Assembly: GCA_945871085.1 (NCBI GenBank)
Contig: CAMBVX010000003.1
Coordinates: 1 to 59,326 of the forward strand
Reading direction: 5' to 3'
DNA length: 59,326 bases
From: Opitutus sp. GAS368
Lineage (GTDB): Bacteria > Verrucomicrobiota > Verrucomicrobiia > Opitutales > Opitutaceae
Shown here: in pieces, positions 7,434 to 15,688 of the stretch
How the letters are laid out: every line of letters begins with the position of its first letter
Position numbering within the stretch: the stretch's first letter is position 1
Position numbers and translations under genes: made by a program
Notes under the pieces: model-generated
What the model saw: the letters and a program-made list of their open reading frames with translations, nothing else
What the model was told of the DNA's origin: nothing
The model's database searches: none

Positions 7434-9962
7434 TTAGCGTGCGAGCCAAGCGGTGAGGTCGGAGTCGGCGAGGAGGTTGGCACCGAGTTGGTATTCGGGG
7501 GCGAGGAGGCTCGCGTAGCTGGGTTCGAGGAAGCGTTGGCAGTGGAGGATCACGCGGGCGTGTTGACCGGGGGCGCGCACGAGGCGGCCAAGGGCTTGGT
7601 TGACGCGGGTGATACCGGGAATCTGATACACGCGGCGAAAGGCTTGCTCGCGGGTGAGTCCGGCGCGGGTGGCTTCGTCGAGGCGGGCGCGCTGGAGGGC
7701 GTTGACCTCGGGGAGCGCGGGGCCGACGACCATGGCGTGGGTGATGCGGCCACCGAGTGAGTCGATGCTTTCAGCGAAACTGGAACCGAGGACGAGGAAG
7801 AGGGCGTCGGCGAAGGCGAGGGATTCGTCGACCCAGGCGGATTGCGCGGCGAGGTCGCGGAGTTTGGGTTGGACGGCGATACGGAGAGGGAAGCCTGCGG
7901 TGAGGAGGCGGGCGATGGTTTCGGCGTAGGCGTAGGAGGGGAAGAAGACGGCGACGCACGATGCGGCGGAGGCGTGGAGGGCGGCGATGGTGGCGGTGGT
8001 GGTGGCGAAGTGGCGCGAGCGATGGTGGAAGGTGGTGTCGACGCGGGCGTCGACGGCGAGGTCGTAGGCGGCGTCGCGCCACGGAGTGTGGGCGCGGAGG
8101 TGGGTGGGGGAGGTGGCGGCGAGGCCGATGGCACTCGTGAAAGCGTCGATGGGGGTGAGCGTGGCGCTCGCGAAGACGGCGCCGCCGAAGGTGCGGAGGG
8201 TTTCGCCGATAGTGTCAGCCGCGTCGATACAGGTGAAATGGAGTTCGGCGGCGCGCGGAGTCCAGAGAAGTTTTTTCAACGCGGGGTCGGCGAGCCACGC
8301 GGCGAGTTGGGGCGCTTGCCAGAGAATGGCGGAGAGGGTCGGGCCGAGGGCGGAGGGATCGGGGGGGGAGAGGGCGAGTTGGTCGGCGAGCTTCGCGAGG
8401 GTGTCAGCGGCGTCGGCTTCGAGGGCGTGGTCGAGCAGCCCGACGGGTTGGAGGGCGCCGACGAGGAGCGTCCAAGATTCCCAAGCACGGACGAGGGCGG
8501 CGGGTGAGCGGAGGTGGTCGAGTTCGGCGAGGACGGCGCGGACATCGTCGGCGCGGACGACGTGCGAGTGAGCGTCGGCCACGCGGGAGGGGAGGTTGTG
8601 GGCTTCGTCGAGGAGGAGGAGAGTGCGGGCGGGATTCCAGCCGGGTTGGTTATAGAAGAGAGTGCGGTTGGCGGGAGCGAAGACGTAGTTGTAGTCGCCG
8701 ATCCAGACATCGTTGAAGGCGAGGGCAGCGCGGGTGATTTCGTAGGGGCAGAGACGGGCGTCACGGCCGGCGGCGCGGAGGGTCGCGAGGTCGCGCGCGT
8801 GGTGTTCGTCGAGGTAGAAACGGGCGAGACCGCTGGTGGGCCAGCGCGTGGCGAGGTGGTCGAGGTAGGAGCAGGATTCGCGGACGCAGTGGTAGACGGA
8901 GTTGATGCAATGTTCGGATTTATTACGGACGTGCCAGGCCGCGACGGCTGGCGCAGCCGAGGAGACAGGGGACAGGAGGTGGGCGTCGCGGGGTGCCGGA
9001 GAATTTTGCTGTCTCCCGTCTCCTGTCTCCTGTCGCCCGCCGTCGGTCATCGACGCGAGGGTGCGGACGACCTGGAGCTGGCCGGTGGCTTTGCTGGTGA
9101 GGTAGAGGGCGCGGTCGAAGTGGCCGGAGCGGAGTTGGCCGAGGGCGAATTCGAGGAGGACGCCGGTCTTGCCGAAGCCGGTGGGGGCTTCGAAGAGGAC
9201 GAGCGGGTGGCGCTCGAAGGTGGCGGTGAGATCGCGTTGGGTGGTCTCTTGGCCGGGGCGCGGCGTGGCGAAGGGCGGGCGGAAACGGAGGTGGCGGAGG
9301 CGTTCGCGGGCGCGGTGGCGGAGGGTGAGGAACTCGGCGACGCGTTCGAGTTGGGCGCGGAACAGGGCGTCGTCGGCGGAGGTGAGGACGACGGTTTGGG
9401 CCAGGCCGGATTGGGCTTCGACGAAGCACAGTTGAGAGTGGAGAGCGGAAAGCTGAGAGTGCGGGGCAGAAGGGAGGCCGAGGCGCCAAAGGGTGGCGTA
9501 GGTGGCGAGCTGGACGAAATACTCTGGGTAGTCGCGGCGGAGTTCAGATTCATCGACGGGGAGCGCGCGCGTGACGGTCTTGATTTCGCGAAGGGTTGTC
9601 GGGGCGAACAGAGGAGGCGCTTTGTCACTTAATAAGTGACAAGTTTCCGGGGGTGGCATCGAGGGGTTGTCACTTAATACGTGACAAATGGCGGCGGAGG
9701 AGCGGAGGAGTTGGTCGATGCGACCGGTGAGGGTGAGGGTCCAGCCGCGGTGGACGATGGAGCCGGCGATGGGGACTTCGAATTCGGTCGCGGGCGCGGA
9801 GACGGTGGCTTGGGCGCGGAGTTCGTTGTGCCAGTGGGTGCCGAGCTGCGCGCGCCAGAGGCCGGCGGAGCCGCCGGCGCCCACGTCGTGCGGGCCGACG
9901 GTGAAGGCGGAAAACTCACCGACGCTCAGGCGGGCGGTGCGGGCATCGAGGGAAAATTCCAT
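7434..9962 (-). CDS. XPD/DinG-like superfamily 2 helicase with N-terminal PD-(D/E)XK nuclease
   Basis: 842 residues from the ATG at 9962. The N-terminus carries a RecB/Cas4-type nuclease signature: GRID (D83), REIK (E126, K128) and QLATY (Q151, Y155). The helicase follows: Walker A APTGFGKTG (K265), cysteines C352, C359, C364 and C405 placed like the XPD Fe-S cluster, DEAH (452-455), and a late motif ITRVNQALGRLVRAPG resembling motif VI of XPD/DinG. It probably unwinds damaged or branched DNA and may also cut it. Three repeat-derived stretches lie in frame at residues about 91-118, 164-178 and 306-335. The upstream neighbour is the VTT protein gene, 71 nt away. Helicase assignment is strong; nuclease activity is inferred from motifs. 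Confidence 0.85.
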   Translation of the reverse strand: MEFSLDARTARLSVGEFSAFTVGPHDVGAGGSAGLWRAQLGTHWHNELRAQATVSAPATEFEVPIAGSIVHRGWTLTLTGRIDQLLRSSAAICHVLSDNPSMPPPETCHLLSDKAPPLFAPTTLREIKTVTRALPVDESELRRDYPEYFVQLATYATLWRLGLPSAPHSQLSALHSQLCFVEAQSGLAQTVVLTSADDALFRAQLERVAEFLTLRHRARERLRHLRFRPPFATPRPGQETTQRDLTATFERHPLVLFEAPTGFGKTGVLLEFALGQLRSGHFDRALYLTSKATGQLQVVRTLASMTDGGRQETGDGRQQNSPAPRDAHLLSPVSSAAPAVAAWHVRNKSEHCINSVYHCVRESCSYLDHLATRWPTSGLARFYLDEHHARDLATLRAAGRDARLCPYEITRAALAFNDVWIGDYNYVFAPANRTLFYNQPGWNPARTLLLLDEAHNLPSRVADAHSHVVRADDVRAVLAELDHLRSPAALVRAWESWTLLVGALQPVGLLDHALEADAADTLAKLADQLALSPPDPSALGPTLSAILWQAPQLAAWLADPALKKLLWTPRAAELHFTCIDAADTIGETLRTFGGAVFASATLTPIDAFTSAIGLAATSPTHLRAHTPWRDAAYDLAVDARVDTTFHHRSRHFATTTATIAALHASAASCVAVFFPSYAYAETIARLLTAGFPLRIAVQPKLRDLAAQSAWVDESLAFADALFLVLGSSFAESIDSLGGRITHAMVVGPALPEVNALQRARLDEATRAGLTREQAFRRVYQIPGITRVNQALGRLVRAPGQHARVILHCQRFLEPSYASLLAPEYQLGANLLADSDLTAWLAR
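8961..9038. repeat. Paired GTCTCCT heptamer arrays inside the helicase gene
   Basis: 8961-8983 reads GGAGACA, GGGGACA, GGAGGTG. 9009-9038 reads CTGTCTC, CCGTCTC, CTGTCTC, CTGTCGC. The two are inverted relative to each other and could form a hairpin. In the minus-strand frame they encode GGRQETGDGRQQ and LLSPVSS, stretches absent from the conserved core between helicase motifs. Confidence 0.75.
9429..9464. repeat. GCTGAGA heptamer array inside the helicase gene
   Basis: Reads GTTGAGA, GTGGAGA, GCGGAAA, GCTGAGA, GTGCGG. Translated, it gives PHSQLSALHSQL, a seven-residue periodicity produced by three 7-nt units per seven codons. Related arrays lie in ybeY (12517-12545) and, in the opposite orientation, in the pdhA-pdhB spacer (42178-42214). 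Confidence 0.75.
9623..9686. repeat. Two copies of a 19-nt palindrome (TGTCACTT..AAGTGACA) inside the helicase gene
   Basis: 9623-9641 reads TGTCACTTAATAAGTGACA. 9668-9686 reads TGTCACTTAATACGTGACA. They sit 26 nt apart and encode CHVLSDN and CHLLSDK in the minus frame. A third copy lies in the spacer at 36898-36916. The pair falls between the nuclease residues D83 and E126. Confidence 0.85.
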
Positions 9963-10033
9963 GCGGGGGCGAAGGAATACCGGATGGTCGGAGCGGAAAA
10001 AGGGGAATCGGCCGATGGGCGGGGCCGCTCGCG

Positions 10034-10783
10034 TCAGAGGCGGGCGGGGCTGGCGGACATCGCGCGGATGGCGCGATTGGCCAAGGCGCCGAGCACGAGG
10101 CAGACACCGAGAGTGACAACGATCCCGGCGAGGACGGTCCAACGATCGGAGATGTTTTCAAAGCGGAGTTGTTCAAGGCGGGCGGCGGCGTAAGCGGCGA
10201 CCGCGGTGCGCGGAGCGATGCCGACGCAGGTGCCAATGATGTAGTGGCGCAAGGGCACGCGGGTGGCGGCCAAGACCAAATTGATGATGGCGAACGGGGA
10301 AAAGGGCGGGACACGGAGGAGCGTGACGACGAGCAGGGTGCGCGGAGAAGCTCCACCGAGGAGGGACTGTTGAACGGCGTACCACCGGGGATTTTCCGCG
10401 ACGAGGACGAGGACGCGATCCCGGGCGATCCAACGGCCGATGGCATAGGCGATGACCGATGCCACGGTGATTGCGGCCATAGCGACGGGCCAGCCGACGC
10501 CAAAGCCAAAGGCCCAGCCGGCGAGAATGGCGGCGGAATAGGTCGGGAGGAACGAGACACCGATGAGGAGAGACGTGACGACAAAATAGATCAGCAGACC
10601 GAGTTCCGCATGGCTACGGAGCCAGGGTCCGAGCGTCGTAAGTACGGCAAATAGAATAAAACTCCCCAGCGGTGGCCAGAAGGAGAGCATGATCGCAAAG
10701 GGACCGGCGGCGCCGAGGCGGCGGAAAACACCCGGCTTGGCAGCACGGGGTTTGGTGTTGGGAGAGGGAGCGGCGGTGGGCAC
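10034..10783 (-). CDS. VTT-domain (TVP38/TMEM64, DedA-like) membrane protein
   Basis: 249 residues from a GTG at 10783; no ATG gives the full first membrane segment. At least five hydrophobic segments are visible, starting with FAIMLSFWPPLGSFILFAVL. The conserved VTT region includes FLPTYSAAILAGWAFGFGVGW, an R..P.SPFAIINL stretch (LLRVPPFSPFAIINLVLAA) and GTCVGIAPRTAVAAYA. The family is tied to membrane lipid or small-molecule transport; the substrate here is unknown. It lies 73 nt downstream of recO on the same strand and may be cotranscribed. Confidence 0.83.
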   Translation of the reverse strand: MPTAAPSPNTKPRAAKPGVFRRLGAAGPFAIMLSFWPPLGSFILFAVLTTLGPWLRSHAELGLLIYFVVTSLLIGVSFLPTYSAAILAGWAFGFGVGWPVAMAAITVASVIAYAIGRWIARDRVLVLVAENPRWYAVQQSLLGGASPRTLLVVTLLRVPPFSPFAIINLVLAATRVPLRHYIIGTCVGIAPRTAVAAYAAARLEQLRFENISDRWTVLAGIVVTLGVCLVLGALANRAIRAMSASPARL

Positions 10784-10856
10784 GGAGAGGCGAAGACAGA
10801 CGAACGGAAGCGCAGGAGACGGGAGGACGGAAAGTTGCGGGGCAACGCTGAAAGCT

Positions 10857-11474
10857 TCAATCGAGCAGGATGTCCGTGTGGCGGCGCAGATAATCCTCCA
10901 AGCCGCGTTGCAGGTGGAGCACCACGGACGCGGGCTCAGTTTGGAGGGAAAGGGGGAGGTTCAGGAGCGGCGCGACGGCCTGGCGGTCGGGGTCAGTGAG
11001 CTGGGGAAACCAGTGTTGCTTGAGCGGGTAGCCCTCGTCGCGGGCGAAGCAGTAGAGGGATTTGAAATACACGATATCGGGGCGGGCACCGGTGGCGAGA
11101 GCGGTGAAGGCGGTGCGGAGCAGCAGGGCGACGGCGAGGCGGCTTTCCTCGTGCACGGGGTTGCGGACGACGAGGGAGGCGAGGGCGGAGGCGGCGACGA
11201 GCGTTTCGTAGCTGCGACCGAGATCGGCGTGGCGCGTGACGAGGCGCGTTTCTTTCACGAACCACGTGCGACCTTGGTTGGATGATTCGAGGAAAAGAGA
11301 GGCTTCGTCGAAGAGATCGAGAGCAACGGTGGTCGCGGCGGATTTTTTAGGGAGGCGCTGGAGAATGAGCAACGCGCCGTGTTCGGCGGAGAAGACGTTA
11401 AACGTCTGAAACGTATCGGCGGGCGGACGTTTCGAAAGGACGAAGGCGTCGGTCTGGAGCGGAAGGCCGGGCAC
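10857..11474 (-). CDS. recO: DNA repair protein RecO
   Basis: RecO helps RecR load RecA on SSB-coated single-stranded DNA in the RecFOR gap-repair pathway. 205 residues from a GTG at 11474. The N-terminal OB-fold signature is LQTDAFVLSKRPPADTFQTFNVFSAEHGALLIL. The C-terminal helical half includes SYETLVAASALASLV and YFKSLYCFARDEGYPLKQHW. The usual C-terminal zinc cysteines are missing, as in many RecO homologues, and the protein is slightly shorter than the 240-residue norm. It follows ybeY and DUF502 on the same strand. Confidence 0.78.
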   Translation of the reverse strand: MPGLPLQTDAFVLSKRPPADTFQTFNVFSAEHGALLILQRLPKKSAATTVALDLFDEASLFLESSNQGRTWFVKETRLVTRHADLGRSYETLVAASALASLVVRNPVHEESRLAVALLLRTAFTALATGARPDIVYFKSLYCFARDEGYPLKQHWFPQLTDPDRQAVAPLLNLPLSLQTEPASVVLHLQRGLEDYLRRHTDILLD

Positions 11475-11521
11475 GGGGCGGGAGAAGGGGCGGGGGGGGG
11501 CGGAGAGCTGGGCAGCGGAGG

Positions 11522-11555
11522 GAGAACGATTAAGAGAAAGAGGAAAGAGAAAGAT
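11522..11555. repeat. GAGAAAGA-type hexamer array
   Basis: The spacer between recO and the DUF502 stop contains GAACGATTAAGAGAAAG followed by AGGAAAGAGAAAGATTC, repeating a purine hexamer with substitutions. It begins with the GAACGATT word of the larger arrays at 12994-13160 and 20256-20350. Confidence 0.55.
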
Positions 11556-12218
11556 TCATTGAGCGGGAGGCTTGGGGACCGGCCACGGGGGGACGACGGC
11601 GCCGCCGGAGATGATCATTTTCATGCCGTCGCCCACGCTCATTTCGAGCTCGATGACTTCGCTGGGCGGAAACATGAGCAGGTAGCCACCGGTGGGGTTG
11701 GGCGTGGTGGGCACGAAGATCGTCCAGAGTTCGCCGACACCGGCTTTGAGCTGGGCTTCGCTTTGCGTTTTGTTGGTGAGGAAGCCGAGGGTCCACGTGC
11801 CGGCGCGGGGGAACTGCACCAGGACGACTTGGTTGTAGAGGTTGCGGTTCTTGGTGCCGAATGTGGCGACGATTTGGCGGACGGAATTGTAGACGGCGCT
11901 GACGCCGGGGATGGTCTGGACGGAGCGCTCAAGGATCTGGAGGAAGAGACGGCCGAAGACGTAGCGGGAGAAAAATCCCAGCGCAGTGACGAGCGCGAAG
12001 ATGACCACGGTCGCGACGATATCCCAGAGGAGGGCGAGGCCTTGAAGCGAGGCGGGCAGGTGGGATTCGAAGAGCGGACGAAAGGTGCCGCCGACGACAT
12101 CGATGACTTTGCCCAGAGCCCAGAGGGTGACGACGAGGGGAGCGACCAAGAGCGCTCCGGTGAAAAAAGCGTTGCGGATCGCGGCGAGGCGAGAAGTGGG
12201 CGGCGGAGCGTCAGACAT
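11556..12218 (-). CDS. DUF502 family membrane protein
   Basis: 220 residues from the ATG at 12218, the start that brings the DUF502 opening (RLAAIRNAFFTGALLVAPLVVTLW) near the N-terminus. Two membrane segments are visible (FFTGALLVAPLVVTLWALG and LLWDIVATVVIFALVTALGF). They are followed by the soluble region typical of the family: IPGVSAVYNSVRQIVATF, VVLVQFPRAGTWTLGFLT, TIFVPTTPNPTGGYLLMFP. No reaction is established for the family. It lies between ybeY and recO with short spacers, so it is probably in the same transcript. Confidence 0.85.
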   Translation of the reverse strand: MSDAPPPTSRLAAIRNAFFTGALLVAPLVVTLWALGKVIDVVGGTFRPLFESHLPASLQGLALLWDIVATVVIFALVTALGFFSRYVFGRLFLQILERSVQTIPGVSAVYNSVRQIVATFGTKNRNLYNQVVLVQFPRAGTWTLGFLTNKTQSEAQLKAGVGELWTIFVPTTPNPTGGYLLMFPPSEVIELEMSVGDGMKMIISGGAVVPPWPVPKPPAQ

Positions 12219-12303
12219 GGAGCGAGGACGGTAGAGGCGACGCAGGCGTTGGCACGGAAAATTTGCAGGGTTTCGGGCGGAGAACACTCGCGGGCGCTCG
12301 CGG

Positions 12304-12939
12304 CTACGACGAGGTGGGGGCGCGGCGTGGTCTGGAGCGGGGCAGGGCGAAACGGGGCACGGCACCGTGTTGGCGTAAGAGGGCCAGCGCGCGGGCTTCG
12401 GCGCGGCGCATGGCGCGCTTTTTTTGAGGGACGAGGTCGTCGTAGCCGGCGAGGTGGAGCCAGCCATGCACGAGGTAGAGCGTGAGTTCGGTGCTGAAGG
12501 CCGCGGAATCGGAGGGGCTGAGAGTCAGGCGCTGAGAGCTGAGCGACGGAGCGCGGGACGGACGTCGGATTCCGGCTGACGCCGGGACGGCGAACGAAGT
12601 CACGTGGCGGAGGGCGGCGGCGGCGGAGATGCAAATTTCTCCAGCGGTGCCGAGCGCGGGATCGCCGGCAAAGGTGATGACGTCGGTGGGCGTCGGATCA
12701 TCGAGGAAGTCAGCGTGGAGTTGGGCGAGGGCGGTGTCGGTGAGGAAGACGAGGGAGAGTTCGCCGGGGGGGACGGACGGAGCGAGCGGGGGCGATTTTC
12801 GATTTGTGATTTTCGATTTTCGACTCGCCGGGGTTTTTGAAAAATAGGCGTCGAGGGTGTGGACCACGCGGGCGACAGCGCGGCGGTCGAGGCGCAGGCG
12901 CGGGTGGCGATTGGCGATGGAGATTTCGCGGGCGGGCAT
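12304..12939 (-). CDS. ybeY: Endoribonuclease YbeY, enlarged by repeat-derived insertions
   Basis: YbeY is a metal-dependent RNase needed for 16S rRNA 3'-end maturation and ribosome quality control. 211 residues from the ATG at 12939. Core motifs are PTDVITF, GEICIS and the metal site HGWLHLAGYDD: H158 and H162 are present, while the third ligand position is D168 rather than His, a known variant. Residues about 35-52 (SKTPASRKSKITNRKSPP) and 115-150 (TSFAVPASAGIRRPS to RLTLSPSD) are encoded by repeat arrays and break otherwise conserved spacing, explaining why it exceeds the usual 150-170 residues. Both fall in loop positions. It sits downstream of the PgpH-like gene, the usual phoH-pgpH-ybeY order. 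Confidence 0.88.
   Translation of the reverse strand: MPAREISIANRHPRLRLDRRAVARVVHTLDAYFSKTPASRKSKITNRKSPPLAPSVPPGELSLVFLTDTALAQLHADFLDDPTPTDVITFAGDPALGTAGEICISAAAALRHVTSFAVPASAGIRRPSRAPSLSSQRLTLSPSDSAAFSTELTLYLVHGWLHLAGYDDLVPQKKRAMRRAEARALALLRQHGAVPRFALPRSRPRRAPTSS
12517..12600. repeat. GCTGAGA heptamers plus CCGGC-hairpin element inside ybeY
   Basis: 12517-12545 reads GCTGAGA, GTCAGGC, GCTGAGA, GCTGAGC, the family also present at 9429-9464. 12567-12600 reads GGATTCCGGCTGACGCCGG then GACGGCGAACGAAGT, a diverged relative of the element at 4581-4612. Together they encode the 115-150 insertion of YbeY. Confidence 0.72.
12793..12829. repeat. CGATTTT heptamer array inside ybeY
   Basis: A clean run of CGATTTT, CGATTTG, TGATTTT, CGATTTT, CGACTCG. 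On the coding strand it gives SRKSKITNRKS. Relatives are at 19482-19503 in lpd and 29019-29036 in a spacer. Confidence 0.85.
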
Positions 12940-12993
12940 GGATAGCGGGCGAGGAGAGAGGGGGAAAGGAAGGCGGGCGGGAGTCTTGCGGGT

Positions 12994-13160
12994 GCTCGTA
13001 ATCGAAATCGTTCTCATTCTCATTCTCGTAATCGTTCTCTCGCGGATGGGGGGTTTTTTGGCGTTCGTTTTTCGGAGGAGAACGAGGAACGATTACGAAG
13101 AACGAGAACGATTGTTTCGGAGGAGAACGAAGAACGAGAACGAAGGACGAGAACGATTTT
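12994..13160. repeat. Long GTTCTC/GTAATC hexamer array with inverted arms
   Basis: The left part (12994-13040) repeats TCGTAA, TCGAAA, TCGTTC, TCATTC, TCATTC, TCGTAA, TCGTTC. After about 30 nt the right part (13075-13156) carries the complement (GAGAACGA, GAACGATTACGA, AGAACGAGAACGATT and more). The two halves could pair into a long imperfect hairpin. The array fills the spacer between ybeY and the HD gene upstream of it. A second copy with the same architecture is at 20256-20350. Confidence 0.85.
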
Positions 13161-13165
13161 TGGGG

Positions 13166-15685
13166 TTACGCCTTGGCGGCGCTGACAGGCTGCTCGCCGG
13201 CGGGATAGGCGATGCGCGCGTGAAGCATGTTGAGCAGCGTGAATTGAAAACTATTTTTGATTTTGGTGATTTCCTCGAAGGTGAGCGGAGCTTCGTCGAG
13301 CTGGCCGTCGGCGATGCGATCATTAACGACGCGTGCGATGAGGTCGTGGAGGGCGGCGGGAGTGGCTTGGCGGAGCGAGCGCGAGGCGGCTTCGAGCCCA
13401 TCGGCGAGGGAGATGATCGCGCTTTCCTTGAACTGGGGACGCGGACCCTCGTAACGGAAATTTGCCTCGATGACGGACGGTGGGCGATTCGCGAGGTCCG
13501 AGTTGGAGAGCTTGGGGCTCGATGGCGGGATTTTGGACGAGGACGAGCGGGGGGGCGAAGTGAACGGCGCGCGCGATTGATCGACGGCGAGCTGATAAAA
13601 ATAGCGGACCAAGCTCGTGCCGTGGTGCTGGCGAATGACGTCCACGACGGCGCGCGGGAGATTGTGTTCGAAGGCGAGGGTGACGCCGTCCGGGACGTGT
13701 TGTTTGATGATCCGGGCCGACTCGGCGGGATCACGGGCGTCGTGCGGATTGAGGCCGTCGCGCTGGTTTTCGGCGAAGTCGGCGGCGTGAGCGGTCTTGC
13801 CGACGTCGTGGAACAAGGCACAGACGCGGGCGAGGAGGGGATTGGCGCCGATGGCGTTGCAGGCGTTTTCGGAGAGTTGGGCGACGACGAGGGAGTGATG
13901 ATACGTGCCGGGCGCATCGAGCTGCATGCGGCGGAGGAGCGGGTGATTGTAATCGGTGAGCTCGAGGAGCGTGATGTCGGTGGTGCGCTTGAAGAGAGAT
14001 TCGAGGATGGGGAGGAGGCCGACGACGGCGACGCCGGTGAGGAGGCCGGTGGCGAGTCCGGCGGTCATCTGGCGGGCGAGGATGTCGACGGGGGTCTGGT
14101 CAGCGATGCCGATGAGTGCCGCGAAAGCGGCGACGGTGAGACCGCCGGCACCGGCGGCGCGGACGACGCGGGCGCGGCGGCGGGCGTCGCGGCCGATGTA
14201 GATCGCGACGAGGGAGGCGAGGAAGGTCAGGACGAGGAGGTCGAGGCGATTGCCGTAGATCACGCCGGTGAAGATCGAGATCAGCAGGGCCATAAAAATC
14301 CCGGAGCCGGCGTCGATCAGAATGGCGACGATGAGCGGCGCGAGGGCGGTCGGAGCGACATACGGCAGCGTGCTGGCCCAAGAGCCGTCGCGCACAAAAA
14401 ATTCGGCGCCGCCGAGAGAATAGTTGGCGCGGACGAGGGCGAGGTTGGCGATGACGACGAGGGCGAGGAGGCCGCAGCGGACGTTGGAGCGGAGCGTCTC
14501 GGGGTCCTCGATACGGATGTAGATGAGGGAGGCGAGGACCATGGCGAGCACGAGGAGGACGCGACCGAAGAGAGTGAGGCCCTCGTTGAGTTCGGTATCG
14601 CCATGATCGAGCAGGTAGCGGCGGTGGGCCTGAAACATTTCGTGTTGCTCGGGTGTCACGCGGTCGCCGGGTTCGATGATGGATTGGCCGCGAGCGACGT
14701 TGATCGAAACGGGTTTGAGCGTGCGCGTGGCCGCGGTGACGCGGGCTTGAGTGGCCGCGCGGTCGAAGACCACGTTAGGGACGAGGCCGAAACGGAACAC
14801 GCGGAAGACGGACTGAGTGGAGGGGCGCGAGACCCCGTCGGTGGCGAGGCTCACGCGGAGGAGGGTGAGGGCGTCTTCCATGGTCTGCACGGAGCGGGGG
14901 GCGGAATCACCGGTCGGTCGGGTGATTTGAAAGACGACGGCGGTGCCGGCGCCGGTGCCGGCGAGCGTAGAGTCGGTCACGCCCTGAGCATAAATATCGC
15001 GGAGGGTGGCGAGGCCATTTTCGAAGAGTGCGGTGCGGGCCTTGGGGTCGCCGCTGGCGAGGAGGGCGGCGATATCCTCGGCGGTCGCGTGGTAGGGACC
15101 GCGGACGTTGAAGGCCTCGGCGATGGCGGTGAATTCGGTGGGTCGGGCAGCGAAGACGTTGAAAGGCGCGGGTGGAGGCGCGGGCGTGAGGGACGTGCTG
15201 GGGGCGGAGAGGGCGGCGCCGCTGGCAACGGGCGTGGCGGGCGGGTGGGCGGCGTCGTAGGCGTCGAGTTGCGTGAGGAGGGCGCGGGCGGCGAGTTCGA
15301 AACGGCGGAACGGCTCGGTTTCGAGGCGATAGACGGGGGGTACGCGGTCGAGGAATTGAGCGCGCTCGGCGCTGGTTTTTTCGGCGCTCTCGTAGGCGAA
15401 CGCAGCGTTGGCCGTGACACGGACGGTGGCGAGTTGGTTGGGGAGGACCGCGAAGTTGGACGTGGTCATGCCGGCCGAGCTGATGAGCACGATGGCGACG
15501 ACGGTGAAGACGAAGATGGCTGCCGAAACGAGACGGTTGCGATCGAGGAAATCGCGCGTGGCGGAGTGTGCGGCGTTGTCGCCGGGACCGGAGGCAGGGT
15601 GAGGCGGGTGGCCGGGCGCAGACTCACCCGTGCGGCGGGCGTTGAGGCCGCCGAGGAGGAGTTTGAGTTGGTGGCGGACGGACAT
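13166..15685 (-). CDS. PgpH-like 7TM-HD family phosphohydrolase
   Basis: Homologues of this architecture hydrolyse cyclic di-AMP. 839 residues from the ATG at 15685. One membrane helix (LVSAAIFVFTVVAIVLISSA) precedes a long extracytoplasmic domain. A multi-helix 7TM region follows (VLLVLAMVLASLIYI through AGGLTVAAFAALIGIA). The C-terminal HD domain has YHHSLVVAQLSENA, LFHDVGKTAHAADF (metal-binding HD), EHNLPRAVVDVIRQHHG and NFRYEGPRPQFKESAIISLADGLEAASRSL. Between SRAPF and NFRYEGP is a 35-residue Ser/Pro-rich stretch longer than in typical members. It starts 3 nt after the stop of the small gene upstream, which itself overlaps phoH, so translational coupling is likely. Confidence 0.87.
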   Translation of the reverse strand: MSVRHQLKLLLGGLNARRTGESAPGHPPHPASGPGDNAAHSATRDFLDRNRLVSAAIFVFTVVAIVLISSAGMTTSNFAVLPNQLATVRVTANAAFAYESAEKTSAERAQFLDRVPPVYRLETEPFRRFELAARALLTQLDAYDAAHPPATPVASGAALSAPSTSLTPAPPPAPFNVFAARPTEFTAIAEAFNVRGPYHATAEDIAALLASGDPKARTALFENGLATLRDIYAQGVTDSTLAGTGAGTAVVFQITRPTGDSAPRSVQTMEDALTLLRVSLATDGVSRPSTQSVFRVFRFGLVPNVVFDRAATQARVTAATRTLKPVSINVARGQSIIEPGDRVTPEQHEMFQAHRRYLLDHGDTELNEGLTLFGRVLLVLAMVLASLIYIRIEDPETLRSNVRCGLLALVVIANLALVRANYSLGGAEFFVRDGSWASTLPYVAPTALAPLIVAILIDAGSGIFMALLISIFTGVIYGNRLDLLVLTFLASLVAIYIGRDARRRARVVRAAGAGGLTVAAFAALIGIADQTPVDILARQMTAGLATGLLTGVAVVGLLPILESLFKRTTDITLLELTDYNHPLLRRMQLDAPGTYHHSLVVAQLSENACNAIGANPLLARVCALFHDVGKTAHAADFAENQRDGLNPHDARDPAESARIIKQHVPDGVTLAFEHNLPRAVVDVIRQHHGTSLVRYFYQLAVDQSRAPFTSPPRSSSSKIPPSSPKLSNSDLANRPPSVIEANFRYEGPRPQFKESAIISLADGLEAASRSLRQATPAALHDLIARVVNDRIADGQLDEAPLTFEEITKIKNSFQFTLLNMLHARIAYPAGEQPVSAAKA

Positions 15686-15688
15686 GGA

